Shown here one piece after another: positions 1 through 8,369 of a stretch of 64,000 nucleotides of DNA (the stretch's first letter is position 1; every line of letters starts with the position of its first letter). Both the position numbers and the translations under genes were made by a program. The stretch covers positions 310,001 through 374,000 of the forward strand of contig CAVPRR010000004.1 in assembly GCA_963707965.1 (NCBI GenBank), written 5' to 3'. The notes under the pieces were generated by a model. The model had not been told where the DNA came from. It ran no database searches and was given only the letters and a program-made list of their open reading frames with translations. Origin of the DNA: VRUE01 sp963707965 (lineage in GTDB: Bacteria; Actinomycetota; Thermoleophilia; Solirubrobacterales; 70-9).

Positions 1-1151
1 GTCTGAGCGGAGGGGCCGCGCAGGAAGCGCAGCAGGCTGCCCACCCCGCCAGCGCCGAACTCCGCCTCGAGCAGGGCGATCAGCGCCCCCCCGACCGCCG
101 TTGCCGCAACCGGCATCTCGGCCTCCAATGCCGTGCCGATCCCATACGACTCGAACACCGAGGCGATGAGCGGGCCGCGACGCTCCGGGTCTCGCAACGC
201 AATCGCAATCTCTGCAGGCTGGACGCCGGCCGCGAGCAGCTTCGCCACCTCGGCCGCGATCGCCTCGGCTTCGCCGCGTTCTCCAGCCGAGCGCAGGAAG
301 ACAAGTCCCTCGCCGGGCTCCCGGTGCTCGGGTTCCGCGGCGCCGAAGTTGCGCTCCAGGTGGAAGAGGAGGGGGTTGGGAGTGTTGGCGGGGTCGGCTT
401 CGGCCCGAGTCTCGGCGTCGACGCCGATGGCGCGCAGCTTCTCCAGCAGGGAGGCGCGCGCGGAAAGGGCGAGGTTTCCGGCCTCGTAGGGGAACGCGAC
501 CGTAACCTCGGTCGTCGCAGCGAGCGCGCGGACCAGCTCGAACTGGTTGCCCGTGAGATCGTCGAGTCCGTAGAGGAAGACGGGCCGTTCCCTCCAGAAG
601 CCACCCGACTGGCGCAGCAGCGCGAGCGCCTCGCGTGCGCTGTCGTGGGGGTCGACTCGAGCGAGGCCGTTGCAGAGCTTTGCGTAGCCGCTGAACAGCG
701 CTGCCAGGTCGCCGAGGTAAGCGGAGCCGGTAGGGCTGTGGGCGTTGGCCTCCATGTCCTCTGGCGCCAGCCCCGAGTCCTGGAGCTCGTCGAGCAGTCT
801 CCCGAAGGCAAGGGCAAATCCGGGACGGGCGGTGGAGCCGCGCAGTGGCCCGAGGTTGTAACGGCGCGCGGCGACCGCCACGGATATCGCGCGCAGTCGT
901 TGCGCGCGCGTGAGCTCCGCGCGCGGTGGGGAACCGCCCGCCGTCAGCACCGCCTGAAACAGCCCTCGGAAGGTCACGACCGCGCCTCCGAGCGCGGCGC
1001 CCTCCTCGCACAGCTCGCGCTCGAAGGCGTAGACGTCGTCAACGGTGGGGACTACGAGGACCGGATCTCGGTCCAGGGCGTCGGCGAACCTCCGCCGGAC
1101 AAGGCCGGCGCGGCCGGAGTTGGGGGGGCCGTAGATCAGGTTGAGCGGCAT
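1..1151 (-). CDS. AddB/RexB-like PD-(D/E)XK nuclease-helicase, N-terminal part (runs off the window)
   Basis: Reading leftward from an ATG at 1151 the frame stays open to the window edge, giving 383 residues. The N-terminus reads LIYGPPNSGRAG, then VLVVPTVDDVYAFERELCEE and TFRGLFQAVL, the layout of the inactive-helicase subunit of AddAB-type exonucleases, which act in double-strand-break end processing. The Walker A-like loop has Arg where Lys is expected, so ATP use is doubtful, as is common in AddB subunits. The C-terminal nuclease domain would lie outside the window. The family call rests on the N-terminal pattern only. The long plus-strand frames in this region are shadows. Confidence 0.65.
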   Translation of the reverse strand, partial: MPLNLIYGPPNSGRAGLVRRRFADALDRDPVLVVPTVDDVYAFERELCEEGAALGGAVVTFRGLFQAVLTAGGSPPRAELTRAQRLRAISVAVAARRYNLGPLRGSTARPGFALAFGRLLDELQDSGLAPEDMEANAHSPTGSAYLGDLAALFSGYAKLCNGLARVDPHDSAREALALLRQSGGFWRERPVFLYGLDDLTGNQFELVRALAATTEVTVAFPYEAGNLALSARASLLEKLRAIGVDAETRAEADPANTPNPLLFHLERNFGAAEPEHREPGEGLVFLRSAGERGEAEAIAAEVAKLLAAGVQPAEIAIALRDPERRGPLIASVFESYGIGTALEAEMPVAATAVGGALIALLEAEFGAGGVGSLLRFLRGPSAQ

Positions 1152-1296
1152 CTGGGAAGGCGCCCCAGCATAGGCCCGTCCGCGGCGCGGCTCGGTCCCG
1201 TCGCCGGAAACCGTCCGGGGCCGTGGCAGGCCGCAAATGGCGAGAATCCGACTCCCGGTTTGCCGTCTTGCGCCGTGTCTAGATTGACCGTCACGT

Positions 1297-1752
1297 ATGG
1301 CGCTTTGCTTTGTAGACCCAGCTGACGCGATTCGGGCAATCGCCGACTCGATCGGTCGAGAGGCTCGCCGCCAGCTGCTCGGCGAGGCGGTTCGTGCCTG
1401 GGTGGACGAGATCCCGGACGACGAGCTCGAGGCTCACTATGCGAAAGCGCTGTCGGAGCTCGACGAGCACGACCTGTCGATGCTGGCTGCCTGGCACGGC
1501 TCGCTCGAGTTGGGCCAGCCGGTCCCCAATCGCGACTTCCTGATGGGCGCCTTCGGCTCGCTTGGCGATGACCGGCGCGAGGCTCTCAAACTGGCCGCTG
1601 GGTTCCGTGGCGAGGAGGCGGTGGATGCGGGTGTGACGGAGGAGGACGCGCTCGAGCTCGTCCTCGGTGTGCTGTCCCCGCCTCGGCTGATGGAACTCGC
1701 CGCCGAGGCTGTCGAGCTCTACATCTGGGATCGCGCCGGCTCGGAGAACTAG
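1297..1752 (+). CDS. Hypothetical acidic helical protein, 151 aa
   Basis: The product is 151 residues, strongly acidic and Leu/Ala/Glu-rich, with no signal peptide, membrane helix or cysteine cluster; it is probably a soluble all-helical protein. I do not recognise a family. A TAGATT box lies 11 bases before the ATG. An overlapping minus-strand frame exists, but its composition is Arg/Ser-rich and less protein-like. Divergent from the AddB-like gene and convergent with the HAD hydrolase. Confidence 0.55.
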   Translation: MALCFVDPADAIRAIADSIGREARRQLLGEAVRAWVDEIPDDELEAHYAKALSELDEHDLSMLAAWHGSLELGQPVPNRDFLMGAFGSLGDDRREALKLAAGFRGEEAVDAGVTEEDALELVLGVLSPPRLMELAAEAVELYIWDRAGSEN

Positions 1753-1780
1753 TGAGGATGGCGCGACCGCTCCCTCCTCG

Positions 1781-2434
1781 CTAGGCAGCGACCTCCAGCG
1801 TTGCCCGGATCTCTGAGATCGCCTGATCGTTGTCCTGAAAGTGAACGGCGGCGATGCCCGCCTTTCGCGCCCCTTCGCAGTTGACCTCCACGTCATCGAC
1901 GAACAGGCAAGCCTCGGCGGGTATCGCGATTCGGTCCAGGGTGAGTGCGTAGATTCGTGACTCCGGCTTGCGGCAACCCACGAAGGCGGAGTCGACCACG
2001 GTCTCGAAGATCTCGTCGACCGGCAGCATCGGGCGCCACAGCGGCTCCCACTCGCGCACGTTGTTGGTCAGCATCGCCATCCGGTAGCCGCTTGCCTTCA
2101 GCTCGCGCATCAGCTCGATCATCAGCGGGTTCGGGTCAAGCGCCTCGAAGTAGATCTCTTTGAACCGGTGCAGCTCGGGGCGGTGGCCGAGCAGAGGCTC
2201 GAGGCCGTCGCCGAGTCGCTCCAGGAAGGCGGCCTCGGTGATCTCGCCCCGCTCCAGCTCGAACAGCGGATTCTCGCCGTCGGCTTCGGCGATGGCCTGC
2301 ATCGCCCTGCCGAGGTTCTCGGGCGAGATCCCGCTGTGGTTCTGGAACGCCATGAAGGACTGAACGAGGGGCGTCGTCAGCACTCCACCGAAATCGGAGA
2401 TCACGGCCTGGATCTCGCCCGGCCGCTCAGCCAT
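1781..2434 (-). CDS. HAD-superfamily (subfamily IA) hydrolase
   Basis: A 217-residue haloacid-dehalogenase-like phosphatase. Motif I is the degenerate ISDFGGVLT near residue 14, followed by an all-helical cap, MLTNN (motif II, near 115), the motif III region around GCRKPESRIY, and FVDDVEVNCEGA (motif IV). This order matches small-molecule phosphatases of the YihX/epoxide-hydrolase-N type. In motif I the first Asp is kept but the second is Gly, as in several IA members. The ATG at 2434 overlaps the stop of the upstream gene by 8 bases, implying coupled translation. Substrate unknown. Confidence 0.8.
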   Translation of the reverse strand: MAERPGEIQAVISDFGGVLTTPLVQSFMAFQNHSGISPENLGRAMQAIAEADGENPLFELERGEITEAAFLERLGDGLEPLLGHRPELHRFKEIYFEALDPNPLMIELMRELKASGYRMAMLTNNVREWEPLWRPMLPVDEIFETVVDSAFVGCRKPESRIYALTLDRIAIPAEACLFVDDVEVNCEGARKAGIAAVHFQDNDQAISEIRATLEVAA

Positions 2435-2819
2435 CTTCCCGCACCAGCTCGTAGTGCCCGAGTCCGTCTCGCCCCTCGACCGACCAGCGGAAGAACGCGA
2501 TCTCCGCATTTAGCCCCGGGCGGCGTACCGAGCTGGCGCTGATCAGCGTTCCCGCGCCCCGCAGCGGCTGCCCCTCCTCGCCGTCGGTCCAGAGCTCCAG
2601 CGTTGCCCGGCGCTGTATCCCGTCCGGCCCGTACTCGGTGGAGAGGAGCGCCTCGGAGACCTCGACCGGAGCGCCGTCGGGGTCGCAGAGGACCGCCGCG
2701 ACCACCTCGTCGCCGTGTCCCGCCGACGCCGGCGGCCGCACGGCGCTCAGCGCCAGCAGTCCGCCGTCGGAGAAGACGATTCCGATTGACCGTCGCTGGA
2801 TCTGGTTGGGGGTGCTCAT
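2427..2819 (-). CDS. Hypothetical protein upstream of and coupled to the HAD hydrolase
   Basis: About 130 residues with alternating beta-rich stretches (IGIVFSDGGLLALSAV, ATLELWTDGEEGQPL, EIAFFRWSVEGRDGLGHYEL), no signal peptide and no cysteines. I do not recognise a family. The start is either ATG at 2819 or the GTG just before it (2822); neither has a good Shine-Dalgarno. Its last codons overlap the hydrolase start, so the two are probably one operon. Confidence 0.55.
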   Translation of the reverse strand: MSTPNQIQRRSIGIVFSDGGLLALSAVRPPASAGHGDEVVAAVLCDPDGAPVEVSEALLSTEYGPDGIQRRATLELWTDGEEGQPLRGAGTLISASSVRRPGLNAEIAFFRWSVEGRDGLGHYELVREDG

Positions 2820-2901
2820 CACGGGGAGTGAAGGGTTGGCGCTTGCCTGGCGCGCACGGCAGCCTATTTGAGTCCGCTTGCGGTCGAGGTGAACGTCTGG
2901 C

Positions 2902-2907
2902 TACCAT
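2902..2907 (+). promoter_or_regulatory. -10 box (TACCAT) of the sufT-like gene, leaderless spacing
   Basis: TACCAT lies exactly six bases before the ATG at 2914. A TTGCGG about 18 bases upstream (near 2878) can serve as -35. This spacing puts the transcription start on or next to the A of the start codon, a leaderless arrangement common in actinobacteria. Confidence 0.45.
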
Positions 2908-2913
2908 GACCGG

Positions 2914-3243
2914 ATGGCAGATGACCAGACCGGAACGCAGGCGGACGCAATCACCGATGACGACGTGCTGGAGGCGCTGGAGGAGGTGATCGACCCCGAG
3001 CTGGGGCTCGACTTCGTATCCCTTGGCCTGGTGTACGACGTCGACATCGAGGGCGAGGACGTCTACGTCACCTTCACCCTCACGACCCCCGCCTGCCCGA
3101 TCGGCCCGCAGGTGTCGGAACAGATGAAGGAGTTCGTCGGCGATCTCCCCGGGGTCAACGCGGTCCACCCGAAGATGGTTTTCGATCCGCCCTGGTCCCC
3201 GGAGATGATGTCCGAGGACGCCAAGTTTGCATTGGGGTTCTAG
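2914..3243 (+). CDS. MIP18/DUF59-family iron-sulfur assembly factor (SufT/PaaD-like); island target gene
   Basis: A 109-residue single-domain MIP18 protein: DDDVLEALEEVIDPELGLDF, LGLVYDVDI, and the conserved cysteine in TTPACPIG (about residue 63). The family helps deliver Fe-S clusters alongside SUF, whose other genes are at 18.6-25.8 kb here. The gene's 3' end is the integration site of the downstream island. Its last five codons and stop (3228-3243) differ from the displaced original at 11518-11533 but encode the same FALGF ending, so the product is unchanged by integration. Confidence 0.88.
   Translation: MADDQTGTQADAITDDDVLEALEEVIDPELGLDFVSLGLVYDVDIEGEDVYVTFTLTTPACPIGPQVSEQMKEFVGDLPGVNAVHPKMVFDPPWSPEMMSEDAKFALGF
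3200..3227 (+). repeat. attL core, 28-bp direct repeat
   Basis: Identical to 11490-11517. It begins CGGAGATGATGTCCG and lies in the sufT-like coding sequence. Base 3199 differs from 11489 and base 3228 from 11518, so the identical block is exactly 28 bp. Beyond it the two copies stay similar only at coding-conserved positions. Confidence 0.85.
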
Positions 3244-3286
3244 GCACGGATTCTGAGGTCATGTGGGGTCAATGGGGGTCAGTTCG

Positions 3287-3318
3287 TCCCCACCCCGTCC
3301 CCACGGCTGTCCCCACGG
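3287..3318 (+). repeat. Putative left-arm recombinase sites (TCCCCAC direct repeats)
   Basis: TCCCCAC occurs at 3287, 3298 and 3310, spaced 11 and 12 bases (about one helical turn), starting 60 bases inside attL. Similar copies lie just inside attR. Phased short repeats flanking a core are typical of arm-type integrase sites. The function is inferred. Confidence 0.4.
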
Positions 3319-3335
3319 ACTGCTGCAATCCGGCG

Positions 3336-3893
3336 ATGAGCTGGGAGGCTTTGGTCGGAATTGCCACCGTCATCGGCGTGGTCCTTGCCGCGATCCAGGT
3401 CTGGCAGGGCAGACGGGCAGCGTGGGTCGATGTCGATAGCGACGCGGCCTCAGCTACCGCCTCTGGGACCCAACCGCTGTTCCAAAACGCTGCCGTAGCT
3501 CTGACGGCAATGGCCGCTGTGCTGGACAGTATCCGCCTCGGTTTGACGCAATACGGTCAATCTTTTTTCGACGCTGAGCGACCGCGAGCGGCCTTTCAGG
3601 ACCTTGAAACCGAGGGTGCAGAGTTGGACAAGCTGCTTTCGCGATTGAAGGTGGCGCCCGGCGTTCCCCCAGCTGCTAGCGCTGCGTTTGAGGAAGCAGC
3701 CGAGGCCACGCTGGAGATTTACCGAGCCTTATGTTCAGTTCGTCGGGAACGCCCTGAACACGAGTCTCTCGATCTCTACGCTCGGGCGCAGGTGCGAAAA
3801 TACTTCGAGGAGGATGTCGCCAGGATCACTCGCGCGCGGGAGGAGTTTGACGCCGCACGTGCGAGTTTCGAGGGTGCGGCGAGTCCTGGCTAG
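3336..3893 (+). CDS. Hypothetical single-pass membrane protein (island cargo)
   Basis: The protein has 185 residues from ATG 3336, where MSWEALVGIATVIGVVLAAI forms one N-terminal membrane helix; the frame is open 75 bases further upstream but that part is not protein-like. The remainder is soluble, helical and Ala/Glu/Arg-rich with coiled-coil character. No family recognised. It reads away from attL as the first cargo gene. Confidence 0.5.
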   Translation: MSWEALVGIATVIGVVLAAIQVWQGRRAAWVDVDSDAASATASGTQPLFQNAAVALTAMAAVLDSIRLGLTQYGQSFFDAERPRAAFQDLETEGAELDKLLSRLKVAPGVPPAASAAFEEAAEATLEIYRALCSVRRERPEHESLDLYARAQVRKYFEEDVARITRAREEFDAARASFEGAASPG

Positions 3894-3897
3894 CGGG

Positions 3898-3991
3898 TGT
3901 CAGTCGTCCCGTTTGCCGAGATAGGCGTCCAGCATCGCCCGAGCTTCCACCTCGCTGCCGGCATCAGGTGGCCGTAGCGGTCCGAGCGCGT
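3898..3991 (-). pseudogene. Remnant of a second tyrosine recombinase, last ~30 codons
   Basis: The minus strand here encodes an ending GSEVEARAMLDAYLGKRDD that closely matches the end of the intact integrase (GSEVEARALLDSYLNESAT). The DNA also matches through the catalytic-tyrosine codons (DRYGHLMP), but with one extra G and one missing base, so the reading frame is broken. Homology stops near 3991. It reads toward attL like the intact gene. Confidence 0.6.
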
Positions 3992-4017
3992 TCACACTGA
4001 ATGCGGCATGATGCCAA

Positions 4018-4441
4018 GTGCGAATGCCGCGACGCCTTGCAGCACAGATAATCACCATTGGCCGCTCAGAGCATCCAGAGTGGAAGCCGAGAGAGGTTCT
4101 GGGCTGGCACACCGAGAACGATGACTGGTGGTCTAGTTCTCGGCATGACGGGCGCCTCTGGAAGGATATGACCGTCTTCGTCCGCTTTGTTCCGGGTAGC
4201 GGCGCTCATCGGGCGCGCTCAAATTGTCAACCCGGATCCGATCCATTACGAGGAGGGTCCAGAGCCAGATCTTCACTGGAGATGGCATCCAGTTGAATAT
4301 TTCAACCGGGATCCGATCCGAGGCGTCTTCTTGGAGGACTTTAGTATTAGCGATGGCCGGTTACGCCCTGGCCTCATTGGTATCTCGACCCCAGAGCGTG
4401 AAGCAATCAATGCGGCACTCGACACAGCATCGGGTACATGA
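4018..4441 (+). pseudogene. Hypothetical island gene, probably frameshifted
   Basis: Two plus-strand frames overlap near 4190. The first (from 4018) reads EHPEWKPREVLGWHTENDDW and WKDMTVFVRFV. The second (from a TTG at 4187) reads PDPIHYEEGPEPDLHWRW, HPVEYFNRDPIRGVF and ends at 4441. Both look protein-like where the other does not, so one ancestral gene with a frameshift is the simplest reading. The second part ends in an ATGA overlap with the lipoprotein gene, which supports it being translated. No family recognised. Confidence 0.3.
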
Positions 4442-4899
4442 GCAGCCGACTTCTCGAGGGATTTCCCCCACTGCGTGCAGCTCCGGTGAATAGCGCGAGC
4501 CAGGTGTTATTGATCGCTGCCCTTCTATCTGCGGCTCTTGCCTTGAGTAGTTGCGGCGGCGGGGCTGTATCGGCCTCTCCTGAAAGGCCCAAGCAGATTG
4601 GCAGCGACGCCGCAGAAGCAGCGGTTCGACCCGTGTTCGAGCGTGACTCGAAATTCGCAGAAGGCTCGAGTTCACCAGCGGGGCACGGGGATTTCGACCT
4701 CTTCCACTGCCAGCACTCTCATTGCGTCGCGGAAATCCATCAAGGGAATAACTCCCCATTCATCTACCTCATAGCCGAATATGAAGTGGTTCGGGAAGGC
4801 TCTCAGCTGACGCCGCTGCTCACCGGTTATAGCTGTCCGGTGAATAATTCCTACTGTGGCTTCTTCGAACTAGCGGCAGCTGCCGCCTCCAGTGAATAG
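4438..4899 (+). CDS. Putative lipoprotein (island cargo)
   Basis: A 153-residue product with an N-terminal hydrophobic segment SQVLLIAALLSAALALSSC followed by GGG: a lipobox (LSSC) near residue 39. The mature part has four further cysteines (FHCQHSHC and CPVNNSYC), probably forming disulfides outside the membrane. No family recognised. The start overlaps the preceding frame by ATGA. Confidence 0.5.
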   Translation: MSSRLLEGFPPLRAAPVNSASQVLLIAALLSAALALSSCGGGAVSASPERPKQIGSDAAEAAVRPVFERDSKFAEGSSSPAGHGDFDLFHCQHSHCVAEIHQGNNSPFIYLIAEYEVVREGSQLTPLLTGYSCPVNNSYCGFFELAAAAASSE

Positions 4900-4938
4900 G
4901 GTGGCACGTTCAGCGCGAACGGAATGCTCTGATCTTCA

Positions 4939-5832
4939 CTAGGTCGCTGACTCGTTGAGGTAGGAGTCCAGTAGCGCCCGTGCTTCGACCTCGCTGCCTG
5001 GCATCAGATGGCCGTAGCGGTCGAGGGTGATCGTGATCGTCGCGTGGCCGAGGTATGTGCTCAGGGTCTTAGCGTTCAGGCCGGCGGCGATTCCGATGCT
5101 GGCAAACGTGTGGCGCCCCTCGTGGAAGCCGAGCGGTTTGAGTCCCGCCTTCTTCCAGCGCTCGTGGGTGCGGCGGCGCAGGATACCGGGGTCGGTTGGC
5201 CACTCGGGGTTTTTGGCGCTCGGAAAGAGCAGCCCGTCGCTCGGGTGGTCGAGCAGGACGAAATGGTCGGCCAGGAGCGTGGCGAGCTTGTCGATGATCG
5301 GTACGTTGCGCGGCTTACGGGACTTGGTGGGGATGAACTGCTTGGTCCCGCGATCCCAGCTCCGGTGGACGTGGATCCAGCCACCATCGAGGTCGACGGC
5401 GCCGACGTCAAGTGCCAGCAGCTCGCCGAGCCGCAGGCCAGCGTAGACGGCGAGCCCGAGCGTGGCCTTGTCCTTCGGGCGCATCGCCGCGATCAGCTTC
5501 GCCACTTCGACCGGAGACGCGATCCGGTCGCGGGCTTCCCCTCCGGCCGGGAGCCGAAGTCCGCTGCATGGGTTGACGTGGACCCATCCGCGCAGTTCCG
5601 CGAAGCCGATCAAGGCCCGCAGCGCCGCCACGATGTTCCTGATCGTGGAGGGCGACCTGTCCGGCGTCGTCAACCCATCCACCCAGCGTTGGAGTTCAGG
5701 CCGCTGTAGGCGACTGATCCGCTTCGACCCCAGATCCGGCACGGCGTACTTGGTCAGATCGCGCTCGTATCCCCCGATGGTGCTCGGCTTGTAGACGTGC
5801 CCGCCCCTCTGCCGGAATGTGTCCGACTTCAT
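4939..5832 (-). CDS. int: Tyrosine recombinase/phage-type integrase of the island
   Basis: A 297-residue recombinase from ATG 5832 (preceded by AAGG at suitable distance). It has an N-terminal SAM-like core-binding domain (KPSTIGGYERDLTKY onward) and a catalytic domain with every key residue visible: Arg in AGLRLGELLAL, His/Arg in HEGRHTFAS, His in YLGHATIT and the nucleophile in LDRYGHLMP. It should cut and join the att cores flanking the island. It reads toward attL, 1.7 kb away. The frame stays open 330 bases upstream into a winged-helix-like segment (see 5833-5973), so a longer fused product cannot be excluded. Confidence 0.85.
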   Translation of the reverse strand: MKSDTFRQRGGHVYKPSTIGGYERDLTKYAVPDLGSKRISRLQRPELQRWVDGLTTPDRSPSTIRNIVAALRALIGFAELRGWVHVNPCSGLRLPAGGEARDRIASPVEVAKLIAAMRPKDKATLGLAVYAGLRLGELLALDVGAVDLDGGWIHVHRSWDRGTKQFIPTKSRKPRNVPIIDKLATLLADHFVLLDHPSDGLLFPSAKNPEWPTDPGILRRRTHERWKKAGLKPLGFHEGRHTFASIGIAAGLNAKTLSTYLGHATITITLDRYGHLMPGSEVEARALLDSYLNESAT

Positions 5833-5973
5833 TCTCAGCCTTCGCCAGCGAGCTCCCTGACCAGTTCCTTGGAGCTCGATGACGTCCTCGTCGCGCAGTT
5901 GCCGCAAGATCTGGCCGATATAGACGTCGCTGACGTTTGGGACCACCTCGCGAATATCGGAAATGCTGAAGGT
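5833..5973 (-). pseudogene. Winged-helix segment fused in frame upstream of int (possible Fic C-terminus)
   Basis: In the same frame as int the minus strand encodes FSISDIREVVPNVSDVYIG, QILRQLRDEDVIELQGTG and QGARWRRL. This is a helix-turn-helix/wing pattern resembling the C-terminal DNA-binding segment of some Fic-family proteins. A Fic core fragment lies on the same strand at about 7.85-8.12 kb, so this may be its detached end. Further upstream the frame is Arg/Pro-rich and lies antisense to the relaxase remnant. Confidence 0.35.
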
Positions 5974-6169
5974 CGGAAGGCGCCGAGGACTACTACTCCG
6001 GCGAGGGCGAGGCAGCCGGGGAATGGGTGGGGACGCCGCCGCCCGCCTCGGCCTCGAAGGCACGTCGGCGAGTCGCTCACGTTGGTGCGGAGAAACGTCG
6101 ACGGCGAGCCTTGCTCTCGATGGGGCGACGCACGGCCTCTGCTTTGCTCCCCTTTGTCGCAACGGTCTT

Positions 6170-7736
6170 CTGCTCTGGGGGCTCGGTGGCCCGGTCGCCG
6201 CCCTCGAAGTCCAAGCAGCCCACCGGGAAGCAGTCCAGGCCGCCCTCAGCTACATGCAGCACAACGCCTGCTGGACCCGCCGCGGAGCCGGAGGCTCGCA
6301 GTTCGTCAAGGGCTCGGGCTACCTCGCCGCCGCCTACGTGCACCGCACCTCGCGCAACGGCGACCCCCAGCTCCACACCCACGTGCTCATCGCCAACGCG
6401 ACCCAGGGGCCAGACGGCCGCTGGACCCGCCTCTACCACCCGGCGATCTTCGATCACGCGACCACCGCCTCCTACATCTACGAGGCCCACCTGCGCCACG
6501 AGCTGACCCGCCGCCTCGGCGTCGAGTGGCAGCCAGTCCGCAAGGGCATCGCCGAGGTCGAGGGCCTTGCCGATGAGCACCTGCGCGCCTTCTCCACCCG
6601 GCGGGCGGAAATCCTCGAAGCCGCTGGCCCAGACGCCTCGGCTCGCTCGATGCAGGTCGCCACGCTCGCCACCCGCAAGCCGAAGGAGGCAGACGTCGGC
6701 GCGTCGAGCTGCTTGAGCGCTGGCGTGTCCGGGCCGAGGCGATCGGCCTCGAATCGCGGGAGACGATCGAGCGCACCTTCGACCCCGAGGCGTTGATGAG
6801 GGTCCCAGACCCCGCCGCGCCCCGCACGGTCTCCACTAGCAGGTAGGCCGTGCGGCCACGGCGGGGGCCTCGAAATCGACGGCAGAGACGAATATCAAGC
6901 CGACGCCAACTCGCTCCCCAACGGCGCCCCTGCACATGAGGTCGAGCAGCTCGCCGACGCCTTCCTCGCCTCCGAGTCGGTGATCCGGATCGCCGAGAGC
7001 CCGAAGGGCGAGCGCTTCACCACCCGTCGCATCTGGGGGCTGGAGCGAGAGGCGCTGGCGGCGGTGGAGCGGATGCGGGTCGACGGACCAGCTCCCGCCG
7101 GCGAGCTGGTCGCGGCCAGGGTGATCCACGCCCGCCCGACCCTGAAGGCCGACCAGCGGGAGATGGTCAGACGCCTGCTCACGAACCCCGAGGGAGTCGC
7201 CGTGGTGATCGGCGAGGCGGGGACCGGCAAGAACTATGCGATCGAAGCCGCGGTGGAGGGCTGGGCGCAGGCATGGGTCGACCTTCGTGCCGCGCTCCGA
7301 CCTGGAGCGGGCGAACGTTCTGCGTACAGGGCTTGACGGTGACCGTCGTTGCCAGCCTGCTCCGACCTGGACCGGGCCGAGCGCGCTGGTAGCGAGGGCC
7401 TCGGGCAGGGCTCGGTGCTGCTCATCGACGAGGCCGACATATCGACCGACTTCGTATCCCGCGTGGTCTCCCACGCCGAGGCGGCCGAGGCGAAGCTGGT
7501 CCTGGTCGGCGACCCCGGGCAACTGGGGAGATCGAGGCGGGTGGCCTGTTCCGGGCGATCGCTGATCGAACCGAGCCGATCCGACTCGACGAGGTGATTC
7601 GCCACGAGCACAGCTTGACCGCGAGGCGGCGAAGCGCATCGCGAGGGCGAGGCGTGAGGCGCTGCGTCTCTACCGCTGAGGAGCGGTGACGCGCACGCGA
7701 GGCCCGCCGCGAAGCGATGGTCCGCGACTGCAAGTC
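6170..7736 (+). pseudogene. MobF (TrwC/TraI-type) conjugative relaxase-helicase, decayed
   Basis: Relaxase segments are readable in successive frames. First comes CWTRRGAGGSQFVKGSGYLA, AAYVHRTSRNGDPQLHTHVL with the metal-binding HTH histidines (about 6250-6400). RWRVRAEAIGLESRETIERT follows in another frame (about 6715), then a helicase Walker A GEAGTGKNYA near 7215, Walker B VLLIDEADI with LVLVGDPGQL near 7420-7530, and REAMVRD near 7720. The catalytic N-terminal tyrosines are missing and at least three frameshifts separate the parts. It would have nicked oriT for transfer; it cannot now. Confidence 0.7.
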
Positions 7737-7844
7737 TTCGAGCGGCGAGCGCGGTGATGATCGGAGCGACGAGTGGAAAGCTGACGGATGCGCGCGATCG
7801 GAGAGAGGAGGAGAGAAGTCGAGAGGCGTCGCCAGCAGAGGTGA

Positions 7845-8125
7845 CATCCGGCCGTTCCCGTCTTGGAATGGGTGGATCATGAGGAAGTCAAAGACCCACG
7901 CAGAGAGGAGTGTCAGGCGGTGGTACTCCTGCTCGTTCCACGCACGGTCAAAACGTTCGTAGAGCTCCTCCATCGCCTGCGGCGTGTCCGCTGCCTCGAC
8001 CGGCCGGAATCGAACTGATTCGGTCCCGTCTGGGTGGGTTTCGGTTACTTCGTTCTCGCCGCGCTTGTAATGGCCGGCCGGTCTGGTCGTGCAGCAGAGT
8101 GTGGAGCCGCCCTAAGCTCCGGCGA
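7845..8125 (-). pseudogene. Fic-domain protein fragment
   Basis: The minus strand encodes PDGTESVRFRPVEAADTPQA, MEELYERFDRAW and the Fic motif IHPFQDGNGRM, the AMPylation active site with its His and Gly-Asn-Gly-Arg. Upstream, RLHTLLHDQTG continues the family in a different frame (shift near 8060). Downstream, homology ends right after the motif. So the gene is broken at both ends and the product is probably inactive. Confidence 0.6.
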
Positions 8126-8369
8126 CGCTGGACAGCTGTGGTAATTGGTCAGACGAAGGCTCATGGCTCTTCATGAGCGTATCTACCCCTCGTTTCGCAG
8201 GGCAAAAATTCGCGGGACACTTCGAGTCAACCATCTGTTTATGCCGAGGGGTCAAGTACACGGCCACTATCAGGTTCGCTTGAAGCGGCGGGGTCCATTT
8301 GGCACACGAAAGGTCGGCCAGACCCTACCCACTCCATGCGGCTAGAGGTTTGCCAACTAAGGAGGGGCG

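Noticed and set aside
324..1325. Long plus-strand open frame opposite the AddB-like gene
   Set aside because: The minus strand encodes a recognisable helicase-nuclease N-terminus across the same bases; the plus frame is a GC-driven shadow with no family features.
1291..1896. 201-residue minus-strand frame opposite the 151-aa hypothetical
   Set aside because: Arg/Ser-rich start and no family features; the plus-strand product looks more like a real helical protein, though neither is certain.
4939..6162. 407-residue version of the integrase
   Set aside because: The extra 110 residues are partly Arg/Pro-rich antisense sequence plus a winged-helix segment of likely different origin. ATG 5832 has a usable ribosome site and matches normal integrase length. 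It is not fully excluded.
7422..7973. 183-residue Fic-containing frame as a functional gene
   Set aside because: Only the first 45 or so residues match Fic. The rest runs antisense to the relaxase remnant and the upstream Fic part is in another frame.
8145..8345. 66-residue plus-strand frame in the island
   Set aside because: No clear ribosome site, family or composition evidence; it sits just upstream of the nuclease-like gene and may be a leftover of decayed sequence.
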